This document shows, piece after piece, positions 1 to 8,426 of a stretch of DNA of 64,000 bases. Every line of letters starts with the position of its first letter. Position 1 is the stretch's first letter. Under the pieces are notes generated by a model. That model did not search any database. It was not told the DNA's origin and saw only the letters and a program-made list of their open reading frames with translations. Made by a program: the position numbers and the translations under genes. The stretch comes from Melioribacter sp. (lineage in GTDB: Bacteria; Bacteroidota; Ignavibacteria; Ignavibacteriales; Melioribacteraceae), in NCBI GenBank assembly GCA_026417975.1, contig JAOACD010000009.1:1-64000 (forward strand), in the 5' to 3' direction.

Positions 1-79
1 TAGTGATTGGGGAGGTGTAGATCAATTACCAGGAGATTATAAAACTAGACTAGAAACTGCAATTAATGCAGGAATAGAT
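1..79 (+). repeat. Left copy of an exact 79-bp direct repeat inside the GH3 gene
   Basis: Bases 1-79 are identical to 481-559. Base 80 (t) differs from base 560 (a). The copy begins exactly at the window edge, so its true left limit is not visible. The offset is 480 bp (160 codons), which keeps the reading frame. The junction falls within a Gly-Ile-Asp codon run that is expected in both native contexts. Confidence 0.95.
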
Positions 80-1396
80 TGGACTTTTGCTCCATGTATA
101 GCAGTACCGCGTGATGAAAGATGGGGAAGAACTTATGAAGGTTTTGGTGAAACCCCAGAATTAGCTGAAATGTTAGGAGCAGCAGCTGTACGTGGTTACC
201 AAACAGATGTTATTGGTAGTTCTAATACATCAATTCTTGCATGTGCTAAGCATTTTCTTGGAGATGGCGGAACTAATGGTGGTAAGGATCAGGGTGATAC
301 ACAAGCAGATGAAAATACTATAAGAAAGATTCATTTGCCGGGTTATATATCTGCTATTAAAGCAGGTGTTGGTAGTATTATGGTATCCTATAGCAGTATA
401 AATGGACTTAAAATGCATGCAAGTAAGTATTGGTTAACTGATGTTTTAAAAGGTGAACTAAAATTTCAAGGATTTGTTGTTAGTGATTGGGGAGGTGTAG
501 ATCAATTACCAGGAGATTATAAAACTAGACTAGAAACTGCAATTAATGCAGGAATAGATATGGTAATGCTACCTTATGATTACAAAAATTTCTTTGAAAC
601 AATGAAGCAACTCGTAAATGAAAATAGAATTCCTCTAAGTAGAATTGATGATGCAGTAAGAAGAATTTTAAAAATAAAATTTCAACTTGGCTTATTTGAA
701 AAACCTTTTGCTGACCGTTCTTTGCTACCAAAAGTTGGTAGTGCAGAACATAGAGCAATTGCAAGAGAAGCTGTAAGACAATCATTAGTATTATTAAAGA
801 ACGAGAATAAAATTTTACCTTTGTCTAAAAATATTAAAAAAATTCTTGTGGCTGGAAAAGCTGCTAATGATATAGGACTTCAGTGTGGTGGCTGGACTAT
901 AGCTTGGGAAGGAGCAGAAGGGAATATTACAATAGGCACAACTATTTTAGAAGGAATTAAAAAAGCTGTTTCGCCAAATACTTCTGTGATTTATTCAGTT
1001 GATGGAAATAATTTAACAGATGCAGATGTTGCAATAGCAGTTGTGGGAGAAAAACCTTATGCAGAAGGACGAGGAGATAAAACAGATTTAAGTCTGTCGC
1101 AAGAAGATTTATCTTTGATACAAAAAATAAAATCAAAAGATTTGCCTTTAATTGTAATTTTAATTTCTGGTAGACCAATGATAATTACAAATATTTTAGA
1201 AGAATGCGATGCCTTTATAGCCGCTTGGCTTCCTGGAACAGAAGGAGATGGTATTGCTGATGTTATTTTTGGTGACTATAAACCAACTGGAAAATTGTCG
1301 AATTCTTGGCCAAGAAATATGTCGCAAATTCCTATTAATGTTGGGGATAATGACTACAATCCATTATTTCCATATGGATATGGATTAACTTATTAA
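2..1396 (+). CDS. Glycoside hydrolase family 3 beta-glucosidase, 5'-truncated
   Basis: This is the C-terminal part of a two-domain GH3 enzyme, which releases glucose or similar sugars from beta-linked oligosaccharides. The frame is open from base 2. It shows the family segments WTFAPC, DERWGRTYEGFGE, KHFLGDGGT and VVSDWGG, whose Asp at 485-487 is the expected nucleophile. Domain two follows with GGWTIAWEG and GEKPYAEGRGD, the segment carrying the acid/base Glu in barley-type GH3. The C-terminus (FPYGYGLTY) is the normal family end, with no T9SS tail. The first 26 codons (SDWGGVDQL...) duplicate the nucleophile region and are out of family order, so the left edge is either an in-frame duplication or a misjoin. 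It heads a cluster with an esterase and another glycosidase. Confidence 0.9.
   Translation, partial: SDWGGVDQLPGDYKTRLETAINAGIDWTFAPCIAVPRDERWGRTYEGFGETPELAEMLGAAAVRGYQTDVIGSSNTSILACAKHFLGDGGTNGGKDQGDTQADENTIRKIHLPGYISAIKAGVGSIMVSYSSINGLKMHASKYWLTDVLKGELKFQGFVVSDWGGVDQLPGDYKTRLETAINAGIDMVMLPYDYKNFFETMKQLVNENRIPLSRIDDAVRRILKIKFQLGLFEKPFADRSLLPKVGSAEHRAIAREAVRQSLVLLKNENKILPLSKNIKKILVAGKAANDIGLQCGGWTIAWEGAEGNITIGTTILEGIKKAVSPNTSVIYSVDGNNLTDADVAIAVVGEKPYAEGRGDKTDLSLSQEDLSLIQKIKSKDLPLIVILISGRPMIITNILEECDAFIAAWLPGTEGDGIADVIFGDYKPTGKLSNSWPRNMSQIPINVGDNDYNPLFPYGYGLTY
481..559 (+). repeat. Right copy of the 79-bp direct repeat (native nucleophile region of GH3)
   Basis: This copy sits at the expected place for the GH3 nucleophile motif (VVSDWGG), after the KHFLGDGG segment and before the linker to the second domain. 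It is therefore the native copy. It matches bases 1-79 perfectly. Confidence 0.95.
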
Positions 1397-1574
1397 ATTT
1401 ACTCATATCTTTAGAGCAACGTTTTTGTATAATGAATATTTTTTTGAATGATTATTAGTTAAAAGATATTACGTAATTTTGTTGTTTACTTCATGTTGAT
1501 TTTTAATATTGAAATACTTTTTGATTTTGGAAGATGATTGAACAATTATTTGTTTTTTTGAATAGAGGATAAAA

Positions 1575-2306
1575 ATGGAAAAATCTATTCTTCTTTTATT
1601 TGTTGTGTTTGCTTTTGCTTGTTCCTCACAAGTTTTTGTTAGTAATTTAGGGAAACAACAAAAATGTAATTTAACTAAAGAAATTAGAAAAACAGTTAAC
1701 ATCAATTATTTAATATATTTCCCGAAAGATTATGATCAGAAAGATAAAGTTCCTCTTCTTCTTTTTTTACATGGTGCGGGTGAAAGAGGTAATGATTTAA
1801 ATTTAGTTAAAAAACATGGACCTCCTAAGTTAATTGAAGAAGGAAAAGATTTCCCTTTCATCGTTGTAAGCCCTCAATGTCCTCTAAATAAAAGATGGGA
1901 AACAGACGATTTAATTGCCCTATTGGATTATTTAATTGAGAATCATAAGGTTGACAAAAATAAAATTTATGTTACGGGATTAAGCATGGGTGGCAATGGA
2001 ACATGGAGATTAGCAGCAAAAATTCCGGATAGACTTGCTGCTGTAATCCCAATTTGTGGATGGGGCGATTTATTTGAAGTTTGCATGATTGGCAAGCTTC
2101 CAGTTTGGACTTTTCATGGAGCAAAAGATAATGTTGTTCCTCTTAAAGCTACAGAAGAATTAGTGGAAAAATTGAAAGCATGCGGTGGAAACGTAAAGTT
2201 TACTATTTACGAAGATGCTGGTCACGATTCATGGACAGAAACATACAACAATCCAGAAATTTATGAATGGCTACTAAAACATTCCTTAGATGAAAGAGAA
2301 AGGTAG
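1575..2306 (+). CDS. Secreted or lipid-anchored alpha/beta-hydrolase (carboxylesterase, CE1/esterase-D-like)
   Basis: This is a 243-residue esterase-type alpha/beta hydrolase. The N-terminus is a hydrophobic signal ending FAFAC-SS, a weak lipobox, so it is either exported or lipid-anchored. The oxyanion segment LHGAGERG is followed by the nucleophile elbow GLSMGG (Ser137), Asp185 in GAKDNVVP and His217 in AGHDSW, giving a complete catalytic triad. The start is supported by AGAGGAT just upstream. It lies between two glycosidase genes, which suggests it removes acetyl or feruloyl groups from plant-type polysaccharide; that substrate is inferred from context. A 14-bp hairpin follows the stop codon. 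Confidence 0.8.
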   Translation: MEKSILLLFVVFAFACSSQVFVSNLGKQQKCNLTKEIRKTVNINYLIYFPKDYDQKDKVPLLLFLHGAGERGNDLNLVKKHGPPKLIEEGKDFPFIVVSPQCPLNKRWETDDLIALLDYLIENHKVDKNKIYVTGLSMGGNGTWRLAAKIPDRLAAVIPICGWGDLFEVCMIGKLPVWTFHGAKDNVVPLKATEELVEKLKACGGNVKFTIYEDAGHDSWTETYNNPEIYEWLLKHSLDERER

Positions 2307-2328
2307 TTAAATATTTCTGAAAGTTAGG

Positions 2329-2357
2329 TTACTTTTTCAAATCATTTGAAAAAGTAA
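2329..2357 (+). terminator. 14-bp AT-rich hairpin after the esterase gene
   Basis: Left arm 2329-2342 (TTACTTTTTCAAAT) is perfectly complementary to 2344-2357 around a single central C. In RNA the innermost pairs would open to make a loop. It starts 23 bases after the stop codon. There is no clean U-tract after it, so it may be a weak terminator or a 3'-end stabiliser. Confidence 0.45.
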
Positions 2358-2450
2358 TTGTATAGCTTTAGGTATAGTTTTTATAATTTTTCTTTAGGAG
2401 AACTTTTTATAAAACTAAAGAAAGATAAATTTGTAAATTAAGGATAAAAA

Positions 2451-5396
2451 ATGTGTAAAAAAAAATTTCTTATTGTCATTTTTTTAATTAAAGTTAACTT
2501 AGTTGCTCAAAATTTTACTGGTGGATTTAATTTTTATTTGCCATCAAGTGATACAAGTACACAAAAATTTTTACCACAATTCCCAATTCAAAAAATCAAT
2601 GATAACGAATTTGTTACTATAAATTCAGATGGGAAATTTTCTGTTGCTGGAAAAAGAATAAGATTTTGGGGTACTAATTTTGGGGCAGATAATGCCTTCC
2701 CACCAAAAGATAAAGCTGGACTTTTAGCAGCTCGTCTAAGAAAATATGGTTTTAATTTAGTCCGTATGCATCATCTTGATAATCCTTGGTCAAAGAGAAG
2801 TCTTGTTGGAAAAACTGAAACTAGAACTATTAATTACGCATACCTTGATACATTAGAATATTTAATTTCTAAGCTCAAGGAAAATGGTATTTATATTAAT
2901 ATGAATCTTCATGTATCTAGAACATTTAGGATTAATGATGGAGTGATTGATTATGATTCTTTGCCAGAATTCGGAAAAGGTGTTAACTTTTTTGATCCAT
3001 ATATTAAAAAATTGCATAAAGAATATGCAAAACAGCTTTTAACTCACATTAATCCATATACTAAAAAACCACTTGTTGATGATCCAGTAATGGCAATGGT
3101 GGAAATAACAAATGAAAATTCTTTGTATAGATTTTGGAGAGATAATCAATTAAAACCTATTTCAAAAGGGGGCCTACTTCCATTTTATTACTCAAAAAAG
3201 CTTGATAGTCTGTGGAATGAGTTTTTATTGTCGAAATATCAAACAACTCAAAATTTACGAAATGCATGGAATAGAGATATTAAGTCCATTGGGCAAAATG
3301 AGCAAATAAAAAATGGTGGATTTGAGTCTAAGAATCCCAAAAATTATTGGGCGTTAGAAGAGCATAATGGCGCGGATGCAGATACTTTAAGAGATAATTT
3401 TTTTCCCTATAAAGGAAATTATTGCTTTAAAGTAATCATTAAAAAAAGTACAGGTACCAATTGGCATATTCAATTCAAAATGCCCTCTGCTACAATTATA
3501 AAAGATTCGTCTTATACTTTTTCATTTGCTGCGCGCTCAGATTCTCAAAGAGTAATTAATGTTAGTATAATGAATGATCAAAGTCCATGGAATTCTTATG
3601 GATGGTATTCGATAAAGTTAAATACAGAATGGCAAGTATTTTCGTTTAGTGTAAAAGCACCAGAAAATAATATTGGTCATACTAGATTATCTTTTAATCT
3701 TGGCAAAGAGATTGGAACTTATTGGTTTGATGAGATTAGTTTTACAAGTGCAGGAGTAATTGGGTTAGAAAATAATGAATCGCTAGAATTAAAAAATGTT
3801 TCGCGTATTGATTATGCTAAGGCAGCTCAATATTCATCTCAAAGGGTAAAAGATATGTCGGAATTTTATATTACAATAGAGAGGAATTATTTCAAAGAAA
3901 TGATATCATACTTAAAAGATACGCTTAAAGTAAAAGTCCCAATCGTAGGGACAAATTGGAATGTAGGACCTGCAGATTTAGCAGCAATGTCTGATGCAGA
4001 CTATGTGGATAATCATGCTTATTGGGATCATCCACAGTTTCCTCAAGAATCCTGGTCTTCTACAAATTGGTTTATCAACAATACTCCAATGGTAAAAGAT
4101 ATTAATGGTGGCATTATCCCTAGTTTATATGCAGGAATTCCTATGGTTAATAAACCCTTTACTGTTAGTGAATACAATCATCCATTCCCAAATCGTTATC
4201 AAGTGGAATCAGTATTATTTAGCGTTGGATATGCTTCTTTTAATGATGCTGATGCATTTATGTTTTTTGATTATAGTGAATCTTATGATTGGGACAGAGA
4301 TTTTATAAGTAGTTACTTTGGAGTTAATCGTAATTCTGTTTTAATGTCATTTTTTCCTACAATAGCATTTGTATTTAGAAATGAACTTATTAAATCTTCT
4401 ATTAATCCAATTTTAGTTAATTATACTAAGGATACTTTATTTATACTTCCAAAGAACGATGCTTCTAGTTGGTATGGCCCTTCTTTATATGATAGAAAAA
4501 TTTCTCTTGTTAATTCTATTAGAACACAAAGTTATTTTTCATCTAACACGACTAATTTTAATCAATTACCTGTAATAACTGGAAATGTATATAAGACAGA
4601 TACTGATGAAATTATATGGGATTCAAATAATGGTACTATAACAATTGCAACAGAAAAATTTAGCGGTGTAACAGGTTATCTTTCTAAATTGAAAGAAAAA
4701 AAAGTTGGTGGACTTTATATTATAAATGTTTTTTCACAAGATGACTTTGGTACAATTACTTGGCTCTCTCTTGATAAAAATTCATTATCACTATCAAGAA
4801 AATCTTTGCTTACTATAGGAACTAAGATTCAAAATACAGGAATGATATGGAATGGAGTAACTACTATAAATAATAATTGGGGAACTCCACCAACTCAAAT
4901 TTATCCATTAAACGTAAAACTTAGTTTAACAGTTTATGCAGACTCTATTAGAGTCTATCCTCTTGACAATAAAGGAAAGGAAATTCTTTCTCAATCTTTT
5001 ATGATTAAACCTTTTCAACCAAATCAATTTATTGTAAATATAGACCAATCTGTTTACAAAACACTTTGGTTTGGAATTGAATCTTATGGTGAGGGTGTAA
5101 AAACTTCACTAGTAGAAAAAAGTACATTATACAATGAATATAAATTAGAACAGAATTTTCCTAATCCATTTAACAGTATGACTGTTATTAAATATAATTT
5201 GCCTGAAAATGGAATAGTTAAAATCGAACTTTATGATATTCTTGGCAGAAAAATTAAAACACTGGTTGATGAATATAAGACAGCAGGCAATTATGAATAT
5301 AAGCTTGAAGTAGAAAATTTGCCTGCTGGTATTTACTTTTATACTATGCATTGCAATTATTTTAAAGATGTTAAAAAGTTTATTTTGTTAAAGTAA
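2451..5396 (+). CDS. T9SS-exported clan-A-like glycoside hydrolase with inserted carbohydrate-binding module
   Basis: This is a 981-residue secreted glycosidase. After a signal peptide (FLIVIFLIKVNLVAQ) comes a GH5/GH-A-like barrel with RFWGTNFG, LVRMHHLD and the acid/base motif ITNEN (Glu222). Residues about 283-434 form a CBM4/9-like beta-sandwich (NGGFES... to TYWFDEISF). The barrel then resumes, with a likely nucleophile in TVSEYNHP (Glu574) and a C-terminal beta domain. Residues about 897-981 are a type A T9SS sorting domain (EQNFPNPFN, LPAGIYFYTM, KKFILLK), so the product should cross the outer membrane through the Por machinery. The cleaved polysaccharide cannot be told from the sequence. 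The gene ends 7 bases before the next one. Confidence 0.85.
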   Translation: MCKKKFLIVIFLIKVNLVAQNFTGGFNFYLPSSDTSTQKFLPQFPIQKINDNEFVTINSDGKFSVAGKRIRFWGTNFGADNAFPPKDKAGLLAARLRKYGFNLVRMHHLDNPWSKRSLVGKTETRTINYAYLDTLEYLISKLKENGIYINMNLHVSRTFRINDGVIDYDSLPEFGKGVNFFDPYIKKLHKEYAKQLLTHINPYTKKPLVDDPVMAMVEITNENSLYRFWRDNQLKPISKGGLLPFYYSKKLDSLWNEFLLSKYQTTQNLRNAWNRDIKSIGQNEQIKNGGFESKNPKNYWALEEHNGADADTLRDNFFPYKGNYCFKVIIKKSTGTNWHIQFKMPSATIIKDSSYTFSFAARSDSQRVINVSIMNDQSPWNSYGWYSIKLNTEWQVFSFSVKAPENNIGHTRLSFNLGKEIGTYWFDEISFTSAGVIGLENNESLELKNVSRIDYAKAAQYSSQRVKDMSEFYITIERNYFKEMISYLKDTLKVKVPIVGTNWNVGPADLAAMSDADYVDNHAYWDHPQFPQESWSSTNWFINNTPMVKDINGGIIPSLYAGIPMVNKPFTVSEYNHPFPNRYQVESVLFSVGYASFNDADAFMFFDYSESYDWDRDFISSYFGVNRNSVLMSFFPTIAFVFRNELIKSSINPILVNYTKDTLFILPKNDASSWYGPSLYDRKISLVNSIRTQSYFSSNTTNFNQLPVITGNVYKTDTDEIIWDSNNGTITIATEKFSGVTGYLSKLKEKKVGGLYIINVFSQDDFGTITWLSLDKNSLSLSRKSLLTIGTKIQNTGMIWNGVTTINNNWGTPPTQIYPLNVKLSLTVYADSIRVYPLDNKGKEILSQSFMIKPFQPNQFIVNIDQSVYKTLWFGIESYGEGVKTSLVEKSTLYNEYKLEQNFPNPFNSMTVIKYNLPENGIVKIELYDILGRKIKTLVDEYKTAGNYEYKLEVENLPAGIYFYTMHCNYFKDVKKFILLK

Positions 5397-5403
5397 ATTA
5401 TTA

Positions 5404-6450
5404 ATGTTTATGCGGAAATTTATAATTATTGTTTTAGTCTTATTATTTGAACAATGCCTTGCTCAAAATGTTAGATTGAGCGGTGATAAATCAGACATTT
5501 ACGACACAGAAGATGATAATAGAAGTTTTATTAATTGCTTTAATTGTACTTTTGAAAATGATAAATTAGAGAATCAAAATTTAATCGCAGCTATTTTACT
5601 CAATAATCATAAACATCTTTATACCAATGAGATTTATTATTGGCTTTTCAAATTGATAAAAACAAAAGAGATAATATTTTTTTATGTTATTGATAAACTA
5701 GAAAGTAGAGTTAATATTTCTTCAGATGTATTAATATTGGATAACTATATAAGCCAAGAAGGAATTTATAAAGATGTTAAGATTTCTCCTTTAAGAGAAA
5801 TAATAAAATCAAAGCTTAGCAAAGATTGTTTTGTAATAGATAGTAAAGTACTTGATATTGAAAATCCGATAGATGATTATATACCTTTTCTTCAATTTTA
5901 TAATCCCGATGTTAAAATAACACCTATAATAATAAATCGAATATCGTTCGATAAGATGGAAAAAATTTCTGAAAAATTTTCGAAGATTATTTCAGAATAT
6001 ATTAAGTTTAATAAGCTGACCTTAGGTAAAGATATATTTATACTTGTTTCGAATTGTGTTGGACATAACAGAGAAGAATTTGGCAGTTGTTCATATGAAT
6101 TAGACCTAAATTCTTATCAAGCTGATGTTGAAGACAATGATAGAATGATAAATAATTATCTTACGGAAGCACTTACTAAAAGTAAGATTAGACCTTTTAC
6201 GATAAATGAATTATTAAATTCTGATACCGTGCTTTCTAAGTGGCGTGAAAAATACCCGCTAATATTTGGTCTTATTACTTTAATCAATCTTCAGAATTAC
6301 CTTAGAATAAAAAATACAGAAGGGATATTAATAAAATGCACTAATTCGGTTACAAGCGAAGTTTTACCATGTGAGAATTCATATTCAAAAACAACATCTT
6401 CAGCTAAGCATTTTATGAGATTTTTTACCCTTGTTTTTTATTTGGAGTAA
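5404..6450 (+). CDS. Secreted protein with a degenerate MEMO-like fold
   Basis: This 348-residue protein has a signal peptide (RKFIIIVLVLLFEQCLAQ). Residues about 58-345 can be aligned by eye, segment by segment, with the canonical MEMO protein at 15434-16252. Matching segments are NNHKHLY with SPHAGYI, IPFLQFYNPDVKITPI with IPFLQVVLSDFKIVPI, LVSNCVGH with VASSDLSH, and FGLITLI with GAIVTLM. His69 and His221 are kept. The second metal His (His80 of the canonical copy), Asp183 and the late Cys224 are not. It is therefore probably a non-catalytic or repurposed exported paralogue. It sits 7 bases after the T9SS glycosidase and is probably co-transcribed. An alternative start is the Met at 5410. 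Function is unknown. Confidence 0.6.
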   Translation: MFMRKFIIIVLVLLFEQCLAQNVRLSGDKSDIYDTEDDNRSFINCFNCTFENDKLENQNLIAAILLNNHKHLYTNEIYYWLFKLIKTKEIIFFYVIDKLESRVNISSDVLILDNYISQEGIYKDVKISPLREIIKSKLSKDCFVIDSKVLDIENPIDDYIPFLQFYNPDVKITPIIINRISFDKMEKISEKFSKIISEYIKFNKLTLGKDIFILVSNCVGHNREEFGSCSYELDLNSYQADVEDNDRMINNYLTEALTKSKIRPFTINELLNSDTVLSKWREKYPLIFGLITLINLQNYLRIKNTEGILIKCTNSVTSEVLPCENSYSKTTSSAKHFMRFFTLVFYLE

Positions 6451-6474
6451 TTATTTAATTAAACTGGATATATC

Positions 6475-6521
6475 AGAACCCCGCATACAAATTTTCAATA
6501 AGCGCGTGGTTCTTTTTTTTT
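6475..6521 (+). terminator. Rho-independent terminator after the MEMO-like gene
   Basis: The arms AGAACC (6475-6480) and GGTTCT (6508-6513) close a stem that can extend inward through CGC/GCG. They are followed by a run of T at 6513-6521. It begins 25 bases after the stop codon and lies between convergent genes. Confidence 0.75.
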
Positions 6522-6527
6522 ATGTTT

Positions 6528-7805
6528 TTAACCGTTGTTAATAGTATTTTGTTGTCCTGTATCTTTTGGTATAGAGTTAATTAGTTTTTGTTTATTTCTA
6601 TTCTTAAAAATATAAGCAACCACTAATATAACAATTAGTATTCCTGCTAAAGTATAGATCCAATTAAACTTTGATGGGGGCGATAACTTTTCTTTCCAAA
6701 AAGCTATATGGGCTTCAATAGAATCTTTATTAGCTTCTGTCATCATATTATTTTCGATTAATATTGGTATCCATACTGGTTGAATTGTTTTAAAGTAAAC
6801 ACTATCTGTAAATGTGTAAAACGTGTTTAGAGATTCATCCTTGCTTTTTACCCCAAGGTTTTTAATTTCATCATCAATAAAAGAATATATGCTATTTACA
6901 AATTGTTCACCGCTTCTAAAAGGTAATACAGCTAAATTTTTTTCTCTAAAGACTTGATTTACTTGATTCCAAATTTCATCGTTCAAACGAGAATTCCATT
7001 CATAAAAAAGTCCGTCAATACTAGCAATTTGAGAAGCCTTATCTTGCTTTGTTAAATATACATCACTCAATTTTGGTCCAATTTGTTTCCAAAGTTTATT
7101 GAAATCATTGTATTGACGTTTCATTTCACTTAAATCTTTTGGAGTTAATTGTGTGACTCTCATAAATTGTATATTGTCGACAATTGTTCTTTCTATATTG
7201 TAAAATAAATTGCGACTGTCGACTTTGGTGATTATAGCTTCTTTTTCTGCCTCATTTAAAGTGCCTGGCACTTTAATAAATTCTGTTAATAAACTATCAA
7301 TTATGTCTCTTACAAGCATATCTCTCTGCTGAATATTAGCTTTTAATTGGGCTATTAATTTTTTCAGAGAAGCAATTGTTTCAGCATCCTTTTTAACTTG
7401 GAGATTCAAAGCTTTTATTTGAGCTAGTAAATTTTGATTTTCTTCGCTTAATTCTGTTACTTTCGTTTTTAATGCTCCTATTTCAGTTTTTAATTCTGTA
7501 ATTTGAGCAAAATCTCCTTTACGTGTTTCAAGTGCTTTTTCAAGTTTTTCGAATGCAGATTCAAAATTTTCTGGATAAAGAACTTTATCAAGAAAATCTT
7601 TTTCAGCTAAATATTCTTTTTTAAATTTTATAATATTTTCCTTAAGTATATTACATTCTTCAAGAGAAGAGGCCTCCTTTATTGCGTCTTCGTAAATTTT
7701 ATATTGTTTTTTGAAATTTTGAGCTTTTTCGTAATCCGATTGGGCCAAAAGAAATGAAAACAATCCTAATGTCAAAATTAAAGTGTACAGAATTTTGGTC
7801 TTCAT
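6528..7805 (-). CDS. Exported coiled-coil protein with a C-terminal membrane anchor, function unknown
   Basis: I do not recognise a named family. The 425-residue product begins with a signal peptide (ILTLGLFSFLLAQ). Residues about 60-165 are strongly heptad-like and rich in Leu, Lys, Glu and Gln. A globular region follows at about 170-375, then one transmembrane helix at about 380-400 and a short basic, polar tail. The topology suggests a periplasmic coiled coil anchored in the inner membrane by its C-terminus. The start lies 2 bases from the upstream lipoprotein's stop codon, so the two genes form an operon and their products may act together. Confidence 0.75.
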   Translation of the reverse strand: MKTKILYTLILTLGLFSFLLAQSDYEKAQNFKKQYKIYEDAIKEASSLEECNILKENIIKFKKEYLAEKDFLDKVLYPENFESAFEKLEKALETRKGDFAQITELKTEIGALKTKVTELSEENQNLLAQIKALNLQVKKDAETIASLKKLIAQLKANIQQRDMLVRDIIDSLLTEFIKVPGTLNEAEKEAIITKVDSRNLFYNIERTIVDNIQFMRVTQLTPKDLSEMKRQYNDFNKLWKQIGPKLSDVYLTKQDKASQIASIDGLFYEWNSRLNDEIWNQVNQVFREKNLAVLPFRSGEQFVNSIYSFIDDEIKNLGVKSKDESLNTFYTFTDSVYFKTIQPVWIPILIENNMMTEANKDSIEAHIAFWKEKLSPPSKFNWIYTLAGILIVILVVAYIFKNRNKQKLINSIPKDTGQQNTINNG

Positions 7806-7807
7806 TT

Positions 7808-8257
7808 TTACCTCACTATACCTTTATGATTCAATAAATATTTTTTTGAACCATCAATTAATTCAATGTAAGGAGCTTTCTGATTAAAAGCAGGATGATG
7901 TAAAGGCTCGTTTTCAGAAATTAGAATTTTTTTAATCAGTTTCATGCCTCCTTCAACAGGAAGTAATACATAAACATTTTTAAAATTTGATGCAGTAATA
8001 AAATAATACCCAGCTTGATTTCTTATTATTCTAATTTCTTTTCCTAATGCTAAATTTGAATCTTTATACTCTTCAAAAAATATACGCTTAACATTAACAG
8101 AAAAAGTATATCGTTCTTCTCTAATGAAACCTTTTTCGTCAACCCTTATTACGTTTTCGATTGGCCACGAAAAATCTGCTGGTTTTAATACAACAGTTGC
8201 ACAACTTGTAAAAGCTAAAATCATACTTAAACTTATTAAGTAACTAGTAACATTCAT
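7808..8257 (-). CDS. Small lipoprotein, function unknown
   Basis: This is a 149-residue lipoprotein. The lipobox FTSC places the lipidated Cys at residue 19, and the mature part looks like a small beta-rich domain (PADFSWPIENVIRV..., YYFITASNFKNVYVLLPVEGG). No family is recognised. It is the first gene of a two-gene minus-strand operon with the coiled-coil protein at 6528. Its promoter should lie in the divergent gap shared with the CDF-like gene at 8427, where nested inverted repeats are found. Confidence 0.75.
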   Translation of the reverse strand: MNVTSYLISLSMILAFTSCATVVLKPADFSWPIENVIRVDEKGFIREERYTFSVNVKRIFFEEYKDSNLALGKEIRIIRNQAGYYFITASNFKNVYVLLPVEGGMKLIKKILISENEPLHHPAFNQKAPYIELIDGSKKYLLNHKGIVR

Positions 8258-8311
8258 ATTACCCTCTTTAAAAAATTAGCTATGTAAACTTAAGGAATTA
8301 ATCGTTTATTT

Positions 8312-8378
8312 AGAAGATTGTGAAAATTAAAAAAATGTTTTTTGAAACCTTTCAAAATTTTTAATATTGTGAACTTCT
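8312..8378. other. Nested inverted repeats in a divergent intergenic region
   Basis: Three concentric inverted repeats can form one long AT-rich hairpin: AGAAG (8312-8316) with CTTCT (8374-8378), ATTAAAAA (8326-8333) with TTTTTAAT (8358-8365), and TTTTGAAA (8340-8347) with TTTCAAAA (8350-8357). The structure lies between the lipoprotein start (8257) and the transporter start (8427), so it could be a leader element for either gene. Confidence 0.4.
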
Positions 8379-8426
8379 TAGAATAATTTTTTGTATTGTA
8401 AATAAAATTATAAGGAGTATTAAGTA

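Noticed and set aside
230-418. Minus-strand open frame inside the GH3 gene
   Set aside because: It lies opposite strongly conserved GH3 motifs and has no ribosome site; it is a shadow frame.
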